A DNA stretch of 64,000 bases from Ga0077527 sp964433345 (GCA_964433345.1 CAYSQJ010000011.1:15906-79905), one strand, 5' to 3'; shown: positions 53,411-62,524, counted from the stretch's first letter. The notes: generated by a model from the letters alone, not told the origin. Numbers and translations: made by a program.

Positions 53411-54103
53411 TCAGTCGCCGGTCGGGGTGATCTGGAAACCCTTGACCGCTTCCATGCTTGACAGCGTCGCCGCCAGCGCGCGCAGGTTGCGGGTGTCGAG
53501 CGTGCGCAGCACCATGCGGTATTCGAAGTTCTCGCCATGGTCGCGCAGGCGATAGGTTACGCGGGCAACCGTGAAATCATGCTCGGCGACCAGCCTGCGC
53601 AACTCGTCTTCGCCCATCTCGTGGCCGCGTTGCACACGCACGCTGAAAATCGCGTACTGCTCGGTGCGCATCCTGCCCTCGATCCAGCGGAAGCCTGACA
53701 GCGTCGCGAGCGTCAAGACCGTGGCCAGCGCAGCGGGCAGGTAGAAGCCGATGCCGACCAGGATGCCGATGGCCGAGGTGATCCAGATCGAGGCCGCGGT
53801 GGTCAGTCCGCGCACCGATGCCCCTTCCTTCATGATCACCCCGGCACCGAGGAAACCGATGCCGGTCATGATGCCCTGCGCCATGCGCGTGGGGTCGACC
53901 ACGACCCGCGAGTTGCCGTCTGGCTGGAACCACTGGCTTTCGTAGACGGTGACCAGCATCAGCAGGCTGGAGGCGACGCAGACCAGCGCGTGGGTGCGGA
54001 AGCCGGCGGGGCGGCCGCGATAGCTGCGTTCAAGGCCAATCAGGGCGCCTACGCCCAGCGCGCCGGTCAGGCGGATGCAGATTTCAATGAAGTCGCCGCT
54101 CAT
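53411..54103 (-). CDS. MgtC/SapB family membrane protein
   Basis: 230 residues: about five membrane helices in the first 150, with the family signatures GALIGLERSYRGRPAGFRTHALV and GIMTGIGFLGAGVIMKEGASVRGLTTAASIW, then a cytoplasmic ACT-like domain (about 150-230). MgtC proteins affect magnesium stress and intracellular survival; the longer C-terminal domain fits the MgtC rather than SapB subset. First gene of the operon with the metallo-hydrolase and phosphatase. Confidence 0.9.
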   Translation of the reverse strand: MSGDFIEICIRLTGALGVGALIGLERSYRGRPAGFRTHALVCVASSLLMLVTVYESQWFQPDGNSRVVVDPTRMAQGIMTGIGFLGAGVIMKEGASVRGLTTAASIWITSAIGILVGIGFYLPAALATVLTLATLSGFRWIEGRMRTEQYAIFSVRVQRGHEMGEDELRRLVAEHDFTVARVTYRLRDHGENFEYRMVLRTLDTRNLRALAATLSSMEAVKGFQITPTGD

Positions 54104-54253
54104 GTTGGTCTTTTTGTCCTTATGATTACCTCCGCACTGCGGGCATTTTGCTGCATGGAGGCCGGATGTCTGTCATATTGCTGCAACGCCTTTCACATAT
54201 CAAGACGGGTCGTCCGCATCTGCGGCAACTCGAAAACGATCGAAGGACAAGAC

Positions 54254-55228
54254 ATGAACCGAATGCTGACTCTCGTGGCTGCGGTCTGCAGCCTGCTTCT
54301 GCCGGCACCGGCATTTGCCGCTGCTGCAGAAACCTATCCTGCCCGCCCGATCCGCTTCATCGTGCCTTTCCCGCCGGGCGGCGGCAACGATATCGTCGGC
54401 CGCATTGTCGCCCTGAGGCTCGCCGAGGGACTGAAGCAGACGGTGGTGGTCGACAACCGCGGCGGTGCCGGCGGCACCATAGGTACCGACATGGCGGCCA
54501 AGGCGCCGCCCGACGGCCATACCATGCTGGTCAACAACATCAGTCTCGCGGTCAATGCGACGCTGATTCCGAAGCTGCCCTATGACACGCTGCGTCAGCT
54601 GTCGCCGGTGTCGATCATCGGCCGCCAGCCGAACATCCTGGTCGTGCATCCCGGGGTGAAGTCGAAGAACGTGAAGGAGTTGCTCGATCAGGCGCGTGCG
54701 AAACCCGGTGGTGTCAACTATGGCTCCGGCGGTGTCGGCACCGCCTCGCATCTCGCCACTGAATTGCTGCAGCTCAGCACGGGTACGAAAATGACCCACA
54801 TCCCGTACAAGGGTCTGGGACCGGCCCTGGTCGACCTGATGGGCGGGCGCACCGAGTTCATCATCTCGACCATGGCCTCGGCGCTGCCGCACCTGAAATC
54901 GGGCAAGCTGCGGCCGCTGGCGGCGACGACCGTCAAGCGCTCGGCGTTTTTCCCGGAGGTGCCGACGATGATCGAATCCGGCGTTGCCGGTTACGACTTC
55001 ACCACCTGGTATGCGCTGGTGGTGCCTGCCGGCGTGCCCAAGGCGGTGATGGCGCGCCTCAACGGCGAACTGAAGAAGATTGCGGAAATGCCTGTGGTGA
55101 GAGAGCAGTTTTCGGCGCAGGGGCTTGAGACTGCGCATACCGGCATCGAGGCGGCGCAGAAATACCTGGCCGCCGAAGTCGCGAAGTGGGGCAAGGTGAT
55201 CAAGGCTTCGGGCGCAAGGCCCGATTGA
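54254..55228 (+). CDS. Bug-family (TctC) periplasmic solute-binding protein 5
   Basis: 324 residues with signal peptide (MNRMLTLVAAVCSLLLPAPAFAAAA). Hallmarks: IRFIVPFPPGGGNDIVGRIV, VVVDNRGGAGGTIGTDMAA, THIPYKGLGPALVDLMGG, LRPLAATTVKRSAFFPEVPT. AAGGAC lies just before ATG 54254; the open frame upstream crosses the promoter region. Single plus-strand gene between two minus-strand groups. Confidence 0.92.
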   Translation: MNRMLTLVAAVCSLLLPAPAFAAAAETYPARPIRFIVPFPPGGGNDIVGRIVALRLAEGLKQTVVVDNRGGAGGTIGTDMAAKAPPDGHTMLVNNISLAVNATLIPKLPYDTLRQLSPVSIIGRQPNILVVHPGVKSKNVKELLDQARAKPGGVNYGSGGVGTASHLATELLQLSTGTKMTHIPYKGLGPALVDLMGGRTEFIISTMASALPHLKSGKLRPLAATTVKRSAFFPEVPTMIESGVAGYDFTTWYALVVPAGVPKAVMARLNGELKKIAEMPVVREQFSAQGLETAHTGIEAAQKYLAAEVAKWGKVIKASGARPD

Positions 55229-55268
55229 GGCGCCGCCCGGCATCGCGCCGGGCGGGTCGTGCAGCGGT

Positions 55269-56627
55269 TCAGCCTGCCGCGCGTTTCGCGCCGGCGCCGG
55301 TGTCGTAATCGACGCTGGCCAGTTTCTCGGTATCCCACAGCTGCTTCAGCAGCGATGCGGCGGCGGCCTTGCCCAGCACCGGTTCGGCGAGCTCGGTGAA
55401 CTTGTCGTTCAGTTCCTCGTCGGTCAGCGGCAGCTCGGGATCGCCCTTGCGGTAGGGCTGGAAATGTTCCAGCTTGCGGCCGTCGTTGAGTTCGATTTCC
55501 ACGCGCGACTCGCGGCGGTTGGGGTAACCCGCCGAAATGTCCGGGTCGGCGATCGGCTCGATTTTTTTCAGCAGCGCGCGCACGTCCGGATCGTTCAGGT
55601 GATCAGGGTCGAAGGCGTTCAGGCGCACACTCCCGCGCACCAGCGCATGGGCGACCGTGTACTGGATGCTGAACTTGGCCTGGTATTCGCCTTCGGGATT
55701 GTTGTTGTCGATGATGTTGAGGCCGGCCTTGTAGGTGTGCAGGCGGATTTTCTTCACATCCTTGTGCGTAAAGCCGTGCTGCTTCTGCAAATGCAACGCG
55801 CCGTCGATCGACGGGAAGGTGTGGCCGCAGCAGCCGTGGTTTTTGAAGGTCATCTGGTTGATGTGGTAATCGGTGCCGAGGCCTTTCGTCGCCTTGCTCC
55901 AGTCCGGGTTCACGCTCATCGCATTGCCGAAGCCGACCTCACCCTCCAGCATGTCCAGCGCGCCGGTGAGGCCCTTCATCGCCGCCATCGCCGCCCAGCA
56001 GCCGGCATCCGCCGCGTGGCCGCCGTGCAGCGGCTTGGTCATCGCCTGCGATCGGAAGGCCTGCTGCAGCCCGGAGGCGAAGCTGCCGACCGTCGCCAGG
56101 GCGTGCATGAACTGTTCCTTGTTGGCGCCAAGGATGGTCGCGGCGGCGGCGGCTGCGCCGAAGGAGCCGACGGTGCCGGTGGTGTGCCAGTACTTGTAAT
56201 GCGAGGGCATCACCGCCTCGCCGATGCGGGTCGAGATTTCGTAACCGACGATCACGCCGCGCAGGAAACGGTCACCGCTGACGCCACTGGCCTGGGCCGC
56301 AGCCAGAGCTGCCGAGATGGTCGGGCTGCCCGGGTGGTAGCCGGCGTCGCGGTAGATGTCGTCGAATTCGACCGAGTGCGAAGCCGCGCCGTTGATCAGC
56401 GCCGCGGCGCGCAGCGTAGCGCGGCGGCCGGTGGCGAGGCGCGCGCGGCCGCGGTCGAGGTCCTCGGCAAAGGCTTCTTCCATCAGTTTCGCCGGGTTGA
56501 CGATGCTGCCCGGCAGCAGCGCCGCGTACCAGTCGATCACCGCGCGCTTGGCGTGGTGGATGACCTGCGGCGGCAGTTTCGAAGTCTGTTCGCGGATGGC
56601 GTAATCGGCCAGTTGTTGCAGCAGCAT
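55269..56627 (-). CDS. MmgE/PrpD family protein
   Basis: 452 residues of the 2-methylcitrate dehydratase / cis-aconitate decarboxylase superfamily. Typical parts: HHAKRAVIDWYAALLPGS, NGAASHSVEFDDIYRDAGYHPGSPTISAALA, SGLQQAFRSQAMTKPLHGGHAADAG, and NHGCCGHTFPSIDGAL. Many homologues outside prp operons have unknown substrates. Downstream of a fused ADP-forming acyl-CoA synthetase (61 bases), which suggests catabolism of a branched or dicarboxylic acid. Confidence 0.86.
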   Translation of the reverse strand: MLLQQLADYAIREQTSKLPPQVIHHAKRAVIDWYAALLPGSIVNPAKLMEEAFAEDLDRGRARLATGRRATLRAAALINGAASHSVEFDDIYRDAGYHPGSPTISAALAAAQASGVSGDRFLRGVIVGYEISTRIGEAVMPSHYKYWHTTGTVGSFGAAAAAATILGANKEQFMHALATVGSFASGLQQAFRSQAMTKPLHGGHAADAGCWAAMAAMKGLTGALDMLEGEVGFGNAMSVNPDWSKATKGLGTDYHINQMTFKNHGCCGHTFPSIDGALHLQKQHGFTHKDVKKIRLHTYKAGLNIIDNNNPEGEYQAKFSIQYTVAHALVRGSVRLNAFDPDHLNDPDVRALLKKIEPIADPDISAGYPNRRESRVEIELNDGRKLEHFQPYRKGDPELPLTDEELNDKFTELAEPVLGKAAAASLLKQLWDTEKLASVDYDTGAGAKRAAG

Positions 56628-56688
56628 GATGGATCTCCTCCGTTCGGCTCGGTGTGTCGTGACTGTGCCAGTACTGCGGGTTTCCTGC

Positions 56689-58764
56689 TCAGCGGCGGAC
56701 GATCAGCCCGTCCACCGCCACCACGCCTTCGCCTTCCTTCCTGACGATCAGCGGGTTGATCTCGGCTTCGGCGATGTCCTCGAAAGCGGCGAGTTGCGAG
56801 AACGCGGCCACTGCAGCGGCCAGCGCCTTGCAGTCGCCCTTCGTCATCCCGCGGTAACCGCGGATCACCGCGAGGCCCTTGACCTCCTCGATCATCTGCA
56901 GCGCGGTTTCCGGGGTTACCGGCGCCAGGCGCATCGCGAAGTCCTTGTAGATTTCGGCCAGCACGCCGCCGACGCCGATCACCACCAGCGGGCCGACCTG
57001 CGGGTCGCGCTTGAAACCGACGATGACCTCGGCCAGTCCGCGTTCCATGCGCTGCACCAGGATGCCGTTGAGCTTCGCCTGCGGATGTTTGGCCTTCACG
57101 TTGGCGAAAATCTTTTCGGCCGCCTGTTTCAGCTGCGCGGCATCGCCGATGTTGAGCAGCACGCCGCCGGCGTCGGTCTTGTGCGCGATGTCCGGCGACA
57201 GGATCTTCGCCACCACCGGGTAGGATATCTCGACTTTCGCGTTGGCGTCGGCCATCACTGCGGTCTGCGCCTGCGGCACTCCCAGCGCGCCGAATACCGC
57301 GCAGGCCTGCTGCTCGTTCAACTGCTTGCCTGTGGCGGCCTTCAGCAGCGCGCCGGCTGCGGCACATTTCTGCGCATCGGCCTCGGGGATGTCGACCGGC
57401 GGCACCCACTGTTTCCAGGCACGGATCGAATCGGCGCAGGACTCCGGGGTGCGGAAGCCGGCGATGCCGGCCTGCGCCAGCAGTTTCAGCGAGGCTTCGG
57501 CATGGGGTGCGAGGAATACCGCAATCGCCTTGTCGCGGCGGTCGGCCTCGACCAGCGGCTCCACCGCGATCTGCGGCTGGAACTGCGCCGAGCTGCCGGC
57601 GACGGCCAGCACCAGATCGCAGTGGTCGGAGGCGAGCAGGGCATTCAATACCCCACCGTAGATTTCCTTTTTGGCGCCGGCCAGCGTCAGGTCGGTGATG
57701 CGCGACTTGCTGATGGTGATGTTTTTCTGCGCCAGTGCCGCAACCAGGGCATCGGTGGGCCCGACGACATCGACGCCGTAGGTGCCGATGCGGTCGACCA
57801 CGCAGGCTGCGCCGCCGCCGGTGGTGGTCATCGCCGCAACGCGATGCTGCTTGTTCGGCTTGCGGCCCTGCACCAGCGCCGGCAGTTCGAACAGCGCTTC
57901 CAGCGTATCCACGCGCAGCATGCCGTGGGCCTTGAAGAAGGCGTCGACAGCCTCATCGGCGCCGGCCATCGCGCCGGTATGCGAGGCGGCGAGGTCCTGG
58001 CCCACTTCGGAACGGCCCAGCTTGTAGACGATCACCGGCTTGTTGACCGCATAGGCGCGGCGCGCAGCCTCGGCAAGGTGCGGCGCGTCGCGGATGGTTT
58101 CCATGAACAGCAGGATCGCCTGGGTGTGCGGATCATCGACCAGCAGGCCGGCCAGCTCGCCGACGCCGAGGTCGGCTTCGTTGCCGACAGAAATCAGTTT
58201 CGAGAAACCGACACCGCGGCCCAGCCCGCGCGACATCAGGCCGCCCATCATGCTGCCGGACTGGGACACGATCGCCAGGCCGCCGGGGGTGATGTCGAGT
58301 TTTTCCAGCACCGCGTTGACCGACAGCGCGAGGTGGGTCTGGGTGCTCAGCAGGCCGATGCAGTTGGGTCCTACCAGCCGCGTCTGGCTGCCGCGGATGA
58401 TGTCGTTGAGTTCCTGCTGCTTCGCGCGGCCGGTCTCGCCGGTTTCGGCGAAACCGTCGCTGTAGACGGTGACCACCGGGATCTTTTTCTCGACGCACTG
58501 TTTCAGCGCCGCCGGTACCGCTTTCGCCGGCACCATCACGAAGGCATGGTCGACTTCACCCGGAATCGACAGCACATCCGGATAGGCCTTCTCGCCGAAA
58601 ACCTCGTCACGGCCCGGATTCACCGGGATCAGCTTGCCCTGGTAACCGTGGCGCTTCAGGTAGCGCTGCGGGCGCGAGGTGTTTTTCTTTTCGTCGCTCG
58701 AAGCGCCGATCAGCGCGATGGAGCGGGGGTCAAAGACGGCTTGATAGAGTTTGTTGGTAGCCAT
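56689..58764 (-). CDS. ADP-forming acyl-CoA synthetase, fused alpha-beta
   Basis: 691 residues joining CoA-binding (FDPRSIALIGASSDE), two ligase domains (GPNCIGLL, SQSGSMMGGL, phospho-histidine His262 in AASHTGAMAG) and a C-terminal ATP-grasp domain (VVAKILSPDIAHKTDAGGVLLNI, GPLVVIGVGGVLAEIYKD, EINPLIVRKEGEG). Single-chain version of the enzyme encoded by two genes at 29369-31529. Downstream of an acyl-CoA dehydrogenase, so it may activate the acid that the dehydrogenase oxidises. Confidence 0.9.
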   Translation of the reverse strand: MATNKLYQAVFDPRSIALIGASSDEKKNTSRPQRYLKRHGYQGKLIPVNPGRDEVFGEKAYPDVLSIPGEVDHAFVMVPAKAVPAALKQCVEKKIPVVTVYSDGFAETGETGRAKQQELNDIIRGSQTRLVGPNCIGLLSTQTHLALSVNAVLEKLDITPGGLAIVSQSGSMMGGLMSRGLGRGVGFSKLISVGNEADLGVGELAGLLVDDPHTQAILLFMETIRDAPHLAEAARRAYAVNKPVIVYKLGRSEVGQDLAASHTGAMAGADEAVDAFFKAHGMLRVDTLEALFELPALVQGRKPNKQHRVAAMTTTGGGAACVVDRIGTYGVDVVGPTDALVAALAQKNITISKSRITDLTLAGAKKEIYGGVLNALLASDHCDLVLAVAGSSAQFQPQIAVEPLVEADRRDKAIAVFLAPHAEASLKLLAQAGIAGFRTPESCADSIRAWKQWVPPVDIPEADAQKCAAAGALLKAATGKQLNEQQACAVFGALGVPQAQTAVMADANAKVEISYPVVAKILSPDIAHKTDAGGVLLNIGDAAQLKQAAEKIFANVKAKHPQAKLNGILVQRMERGLAEVIVGFKRDPQVGPLVVIGVGGVLAEIYKDFAMRLAPVTPETALQMIEEVKGLAVIRGYRGMTKGDCKALAAAVAAFSQLAAFEDIAEAEINPLIVRKEGEGVVAVDGLIVRR

Positions 58765-58774
58765 GGATTTAACA

Positions 58775-58859
58775 AGTGAGGCGTGAGGCGTAAAGAGTGA
58801 GGGGCGGAGCAGACGCGGCGGGTTAACTCCTGACCCCTCACACCTTACTTTTCACTGCT
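58775..58859. repeat. Imperfect inverted repeat between synthetase and dehydrogenase genes
   Basis: Left part is built of GTGAGGCGTGAGGCG-like units (58775-58804); right part CCCCTCACACCTTACTTTTCACTGCT (58834-58859) pairs with it imperfectly. The right part runs into the last codons of the acyl-CoA dehydrogenase. Similar in style to the repeat at 26258-26362. Confidence 0.5.
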
Positions 58860-60006
58860 TAGGCGGCCGCTGCGAGAAGCTGCGTTCGAAAATGCCTTCG
58901 GCGATGCGGTTTTTCAGGATCTCGATCGAGCCGCCGGCGATCATCCAGCCGCGGCACTTGCGGAAGCAGTACTCGACCAGCGATTCGTCGGTGTAGCCCA
59001 TGCCGCCCATGATCTGCATCGCTTCATTGCAGATGTCGAAGCCGGCCTGGTTGCAGAAAGCCTTGGCGATCGCGGTGTCATCGGCCGAGGGGATGCCGTT
59101 GTCGGCGTTGACCGCCGCCTTGTAGAGCAGCAGCTGCCCGGCGTCGAGCTTCATTTTCATGTCGGCGAACTTCCACTGCAGGCCCTGGAATTCGCACAAC
59201 AGACGTCCGAACTGCTTGCGCTGCATCGCCCATTCGCGGGCGACGTTGTAGGCGTAGCGGCCGAAGGCCAGCGAACGCGCAGTGTTGCCGATGCGCTCGA
59301 CGTTGAAGCCGGCGATCTGCTTCTTGAATCCGCCTTCCTTCAGCATCACGTTCTCGGGGCCGACGTAGACGTTGTCGAGGTAGGTCTGCACCCATTCCTC
59401 GCCGTTGAGGAATTTCGCCGGCGCGCCCTGCTTGAAGCCTTCCGCATCGCGCGGGATCAGTACCGAGCCGATGCCGCCGACGCCGGGACCGAAGCGCACA
59501 TAGGTCAGCATCACGTCGGCATAGGAGGCGTGGGTCTGGAATACCTTGACGCCGTTGATGCGGTAGCCCTCGCCATCGGGGGTGGCGGTGGTCTTGAGAT
59601 CGGTCACCGCGGAGCCGGCTTCCGGTTCGGTCATGCCGACGGTGATCACCGATTCACCGGCGAGGATCTTGTCGAGGTAGCGCTTTTTCTGGTCCGGCGT
59701 GCCGTATTCGGCGAGCACGCGCACCGGTCCGAAGTTGCCGGCCTGGATCACGTCCGCGCTGCGCGGGCAGATCGAGGCGATGGTCTCGATGGCGATGATG
59801 GCATCCATCAGCGAGCCGCCCTGGCCACCGTCCTCTTCCTTCATCGTGATGCCCATCAGGCCCTGCTCGGCCATCAGCTTTGCGACATCCCAGGGATGTT
59901 CTTCCTGGTGCGCGCGCTTCAGCGCGCCATCACGCAGATGGCGCTCGGCAAAACCGCGCACGGCGTCGCGGAACTGTTCCTGCTCGGGAGTGAACTTGAA
60001 ATCCAT
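58852..60006 (-). CDS. Acyl-CoA dehydrogenase
   Basis: FAD enzyme that introduces a 2,3 double bond in an acyl-CoA. 384 residues: VGMTEPEAGSAVTDLKTTA binds FAD, WAMQRKQFGRLLCEFQGLQWKFADM and EAMQIMGGMGYTDESLVEYCFRKCRGWMIAGGS follow. The usual C-terminal Tyr-Glu-Gly-Thr catalytic site reads Ala-Gly-Gly-Ser, so the base is not there. Glu238 in FNVERIG is in the place of the isovaleryl-CoA dehydrogenase base (LDLERL), which points to a branched-chain type substrate. Upstream of the fused synthetase. Confidence 0.9.
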   Translation of the reverse strand: MDFKFTPEQEQFRDAVRGFAERHLRDGALKRAHQEEHPWDVAKLMAEQGLMGITMKEEDGGQGGSLMDAIIAIETIASICPRSADVIQAGNFGPVRVLAEYGTPDQKKRYLDKILAGESVITVGMTEPEAGSAVTDLKTTATPDGEGYRINGVKVFQTHASYADVMLTYVRFGPGVGGIGSVLIPRDAEGFKQGAPAKFLNGEEWVQTYLDNVYVGPENVMLKEGGFKKQIAGFNVERIGNTARSLAFGRYAYNVAREWAMQRKQFGRLLCEFQGLQWKFADMKMKLDAGQLLLYKAAVNADNGIPSADDTAIAKAFCNQAGFDICNEAMQIMGGMGYTDESLVEYCFRKCRGWMIAGGSIEILKNRIAEGIFERSFSQRPPKQ

Positions 60007-60128
60007 GATTTGAAACTTCGCAAAAAACGGCGGGTTGTAAAGGCCTACATTTTACCGCCGGCTGCACGGAGAGTCAGTACTTGAGGGTGAATCCGCATCA
60101 TGGAAAATGAAACCGCTTGCAACACATT

Positions 60129-60151
60129 CCGGGCGTCACCGCAGCGCCCGG
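60129..60151. repeat. Small hairpin downstream of the SMP-30 gene
   Basis: CCGGGCG (60129-60135) pairs with CGCCCGG (60145-60151). There is no T run on the minus strand, so as a terminator for the SMP-30 gene it is weak. The rest of 60007-60167 shows nothing clear. Confidence 0.3.
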
Positions 60152-60167
60152 CAGTTTTGTATTCACC

Positions 60168-60806
60168 TCAGGGATACATCGCCCAGCCGATGCGCCCGGT
60201 TTCCGCGCGGAACAGATGGCCGTCGGTGCTGGTGACGAACAGCGTACTGATGTCCGGCCCGCCGAAGCAGCAGTTGGTCGGGCGGTTGCAGGGCACGGGA
60301 TGGGTTTCGAGCACGCGGCCGGTCGGCGAGAACACGTAAATCATCGGTCCCGGTCCGGACACTTCCCAGCCCGCGGTGGCGACGATGTTGCCTTCGCTGT
60401 CCAGCGTCATCCCGTCAATGCCGCGGTGGATGCCGCGATAGTCCTCGCCCCAGGTGAACAGCGTTTTGTACGGGCCCAGGCTGCCGTCATCGCGTATCGG
60501 ATAGGCGCGCAGCTCGCGCGCGATGCCGGCGGTGAAACTGCTTTCGGCGACATAGAGCGTGCTCTGGTCTTGCGACACCAGGATGCCGTTGGGCTGGGTG
60601 GTGTCGAAGACGACCCGGGTGATCGAGTAGGAACCATCCTTCTGCGGATCGAGGCGGTAGACCGAACGGTTGTCTAGCTCCTCCTTCTCGGTCTTGTCGA
60701 TGTTGCCGTCGTTCCAGGGATTGGTGAACCAGATGCGGCCCTTGCGATCGATCGCGAGGTCGTTCGGCGTGTTGAGGCGCTTGCCTTCGAACTTGTCGGC
60801 GATCAC
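60168..60806 (-). CDS. SMP-30/gluconolactonase family protein, 5' part missing in sequence gap
   Basis: C-terminal 212 residues of a six-bladed beta-propeller lactonase. Metal-site motifs visible: NTPNDLAIDRKGRIWFTNP, PNGILVSQDQSTLYVAES, RGIDGMTLDSEGNIVATAG and CFGGPDISTLFVTS. Family members have about 300 residues, so 80-100 N-terminal residues are missing in the N run. It probably hydrolyses a sugar or other lactone. It must not be joined to norR across the gap. Confidence 0.88.
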   Translation of the reverse strand: MIADKFEGKRLNTPNDLAIDRKGRIWFTNPWNDGNIDKTEKEELDNRSVYRLDPQKDGSYSITRVVFDTTQPNGILVSQDQSTLYVAESSFTAGIARELRAYPIRDDGSLGPYKTLFTWGEDYRGIHRGIDGMTLDSEGNIVATAGWEVSGPGPMIYVFSPTGRVLETHPVPCNRPTNCCFGGPDISTLFVTSTDGHLFRAETGRIGWAMYP

Positions 60807-60906
60807 NNNNNNNNNNNNNNNNNNNNNNNNNNNNNNNNNNNNNNNNNNNNNNNNNNNNNNNNNNNNNNNNNNNNNNNNNNNNNNNNNNNNNNNNNNNNNN
60901 NNNNNN
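60807..60906. other. Assembly gap (100 N)
   Basis: Exactly 100 N, the conventional length for a gap of unknown size. The missing SMP-30 N-terminus alone needs about 250 bases, so the true gap is larger, or the two sides are not neighbours. Confidence 0.98.
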
Positions 60907-62426
60907 CGCCGGGCCAGCTTGTGCAGATTGCTGGGATCGAGATCCAATTGCTGCGCAGCCCGGGCCCAGTTGTCATCTTGCGCTGCGAGCGCCTGACGTA
61001 TGGCCTGACGCTGGCAGGCAACGACGGCATCGCGGAGTGACATGCCCGCCGGCATGGCGGCGATCTCGACTTCCGGCTTGCCGGCGGTGCTTGATGGTGG
61101 CGGGGCGGGGCTGTCGAGGTTCAGCAGGTCGGGGCCGAGGGTCACGATTTCGTTGCGGTTGACTCCCTGGCTGATGGCCTTGAGCGCCGCGCGGCTGATG
61201 ACATGCTCGAGTTCGCGCACGTTGCCCGGCCAGTGATAGCACTTCAATGCGTCCTCCGCCTCCGGGGACAGGCGCAGGCTGCGCAGTCCCAGACGCGCCC
61301 TGTTCAGTTCGAGGAAATGCCCGGCCAGCATCGGAACGTCCTCGTTTCGATCCCGCAACGCCGGAATCGGTATCGGGTAGACCGAGAGTCGGTGATACAG
61401 ATCAGGGCGGAACGACCCGTCGCGCACATGTTCTCTCAGATTACGGTTGGTGGCTGCAATCACGCGGACATTGACATGTCGGGGTTGATCGGCCCCCAGG
61501 CGCTGGATTTCGCCGTTTTGCAGCGTGCGCAGGAGTTTGGCCTGGATGGCCAGCGGCAGCTCTCCGACCTCATCGAGGAACAGCGTGCCACCATCGGCGG
61601 CCTCGAACCGCCCCGGGCGATCACCAGCGGCGCCTGAGAAAGCGCCCTTGACGTGACCGAACAGCTCGCTTTCAGCGAGGGATTCCGGCAGTGCGGCGCA
61701 GTTCACGTGCACCAGAATCCGATCCCGTCGTCGGGACAGCTGGTGCAGCCGGTGCGCGAACAGTTCTTTGCCGACCCCGGTTTCCCCGGACAACAGGACG
61801 GGGAGCTCCGTATCGGCGACGACGGCCAGCTCATGCAGAACCTGGTTGATGGCATCGCTTTGTCCGATGATTCTGCAATCCTCGAGCAGCGACGCGTCCG
61901 GCAGCGCGTCTGAATTTCGGGAAATTCGCAGGGCCCGGATTTCGGTTTCCAGCCGGGTAACACGGATCGTGGCCTCGATCAGGACGAGGAAACGCTCAAG
62001 TTCGGCTTTGGTGTCCGCGTCGAAGGCGGTGGCTTCCAGGGCATCCAGCGTGATGACACCCCACAGGCGACCTTCGGTATGGAGCCGCGCTCCCATGCAA
62101 TCGTGAACCGGCAGCGGCTCGCCCGCGCGGTCATCGATCAGACCATCGTACGGATCGGGCAGGACGCTGTCGTGATCGAAACTGGTGATTCCTCGGCGCG
62201 CGAGGATCGCGGCGAGGCGCGGATGCTGGCTTACGGCGAAGCGTCGGCCCAGTGCTTCGCGTGCGAGTCCTTCGGTGGCGATGGGCCGCAAGTGATCGTT
62301 ATCCAGTTGCAGCAATGCGACGGCATCGCAGCGGAAATGGGCGCGCAAGGTGCTGACAAGGCGCTGCAAGCGGATGGCTTGAGGGAGGTCAGTGACGAGA
62401 TCGGTCAGCAGCAATTGCTCAAACAT
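60907..62426 (-). CDS. norR: Nitric-oxide-responsive sigma-54 activator NorR, last codons in gap
   Basis: 506 codons. N-terminal GAF domain that senses NO through a non-haem iron (VHDCMGARL ... GRLWGVITLDAL holds the conserved Cys), central AAA+ domain with Walker A GETGVGKE and Walker B GGTLFLDEVGEL, and a C-terminal Fis-type helix-turn-helix (NWARAAQQLDLDPSNLHKLAR) cut a few residues before its end. The sigma-54 contact loop reads GAFSGA (261-266), where the family has GAFTGA. Divergent from ric, with a NorR box directly at its start codon, so it likely represses itself. Confidence 0.93.
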
Positions 62427-62439
62427 GGTTATTTTTACC
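62427..62439. promoter_or_regulatory. NorR box 1 (GGT-N7-ACC)
   Basis: GGTTATTTTTACC, exact GGT-N7-ACC, beginning one base upstream of the norR ATG. Confidence 0.75.
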
Positions 62440-62446
62440 GCATTGG

Positions 62447-62459
62447 GGTTTATATGACC
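62447..62459. promoter_or_regulatory. NorR box 2 (GGT-N7-ACC)
   Basis: GGTTTATATGACC, exact match, 20 bases centre to centre from box 1. Confidence 0.75.
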
Positions 62460-62471
62460 ATATCAAATAAG

Positions 62472-62484
62472 GGTTTTATTCACC
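62472..62484. promoter_or_regulatory. NorR box 3 (GGT-N7-ACC)
   Basis: GGTTTTATTCACC, exact match, 25 bases from box 2 and about 60 bases before the sigma-54 promoter. Confidence 0.75.
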
Positions 62485-62524
62485 CGCAATTATATAACGC
62501 ATTATTTTTAAAGGGGTTTATATC

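Noticed and set aside
56626..58779. 717-codon plus-strand frame opposite the fused synthetase
   Set aside because: Antisense shadow without recognisable motifs.
60168..62426. Single regulator-lactonase fusion protein
   Set aside because: Artefact of reading through 100 N; each half is a separate known family cut at the gap.
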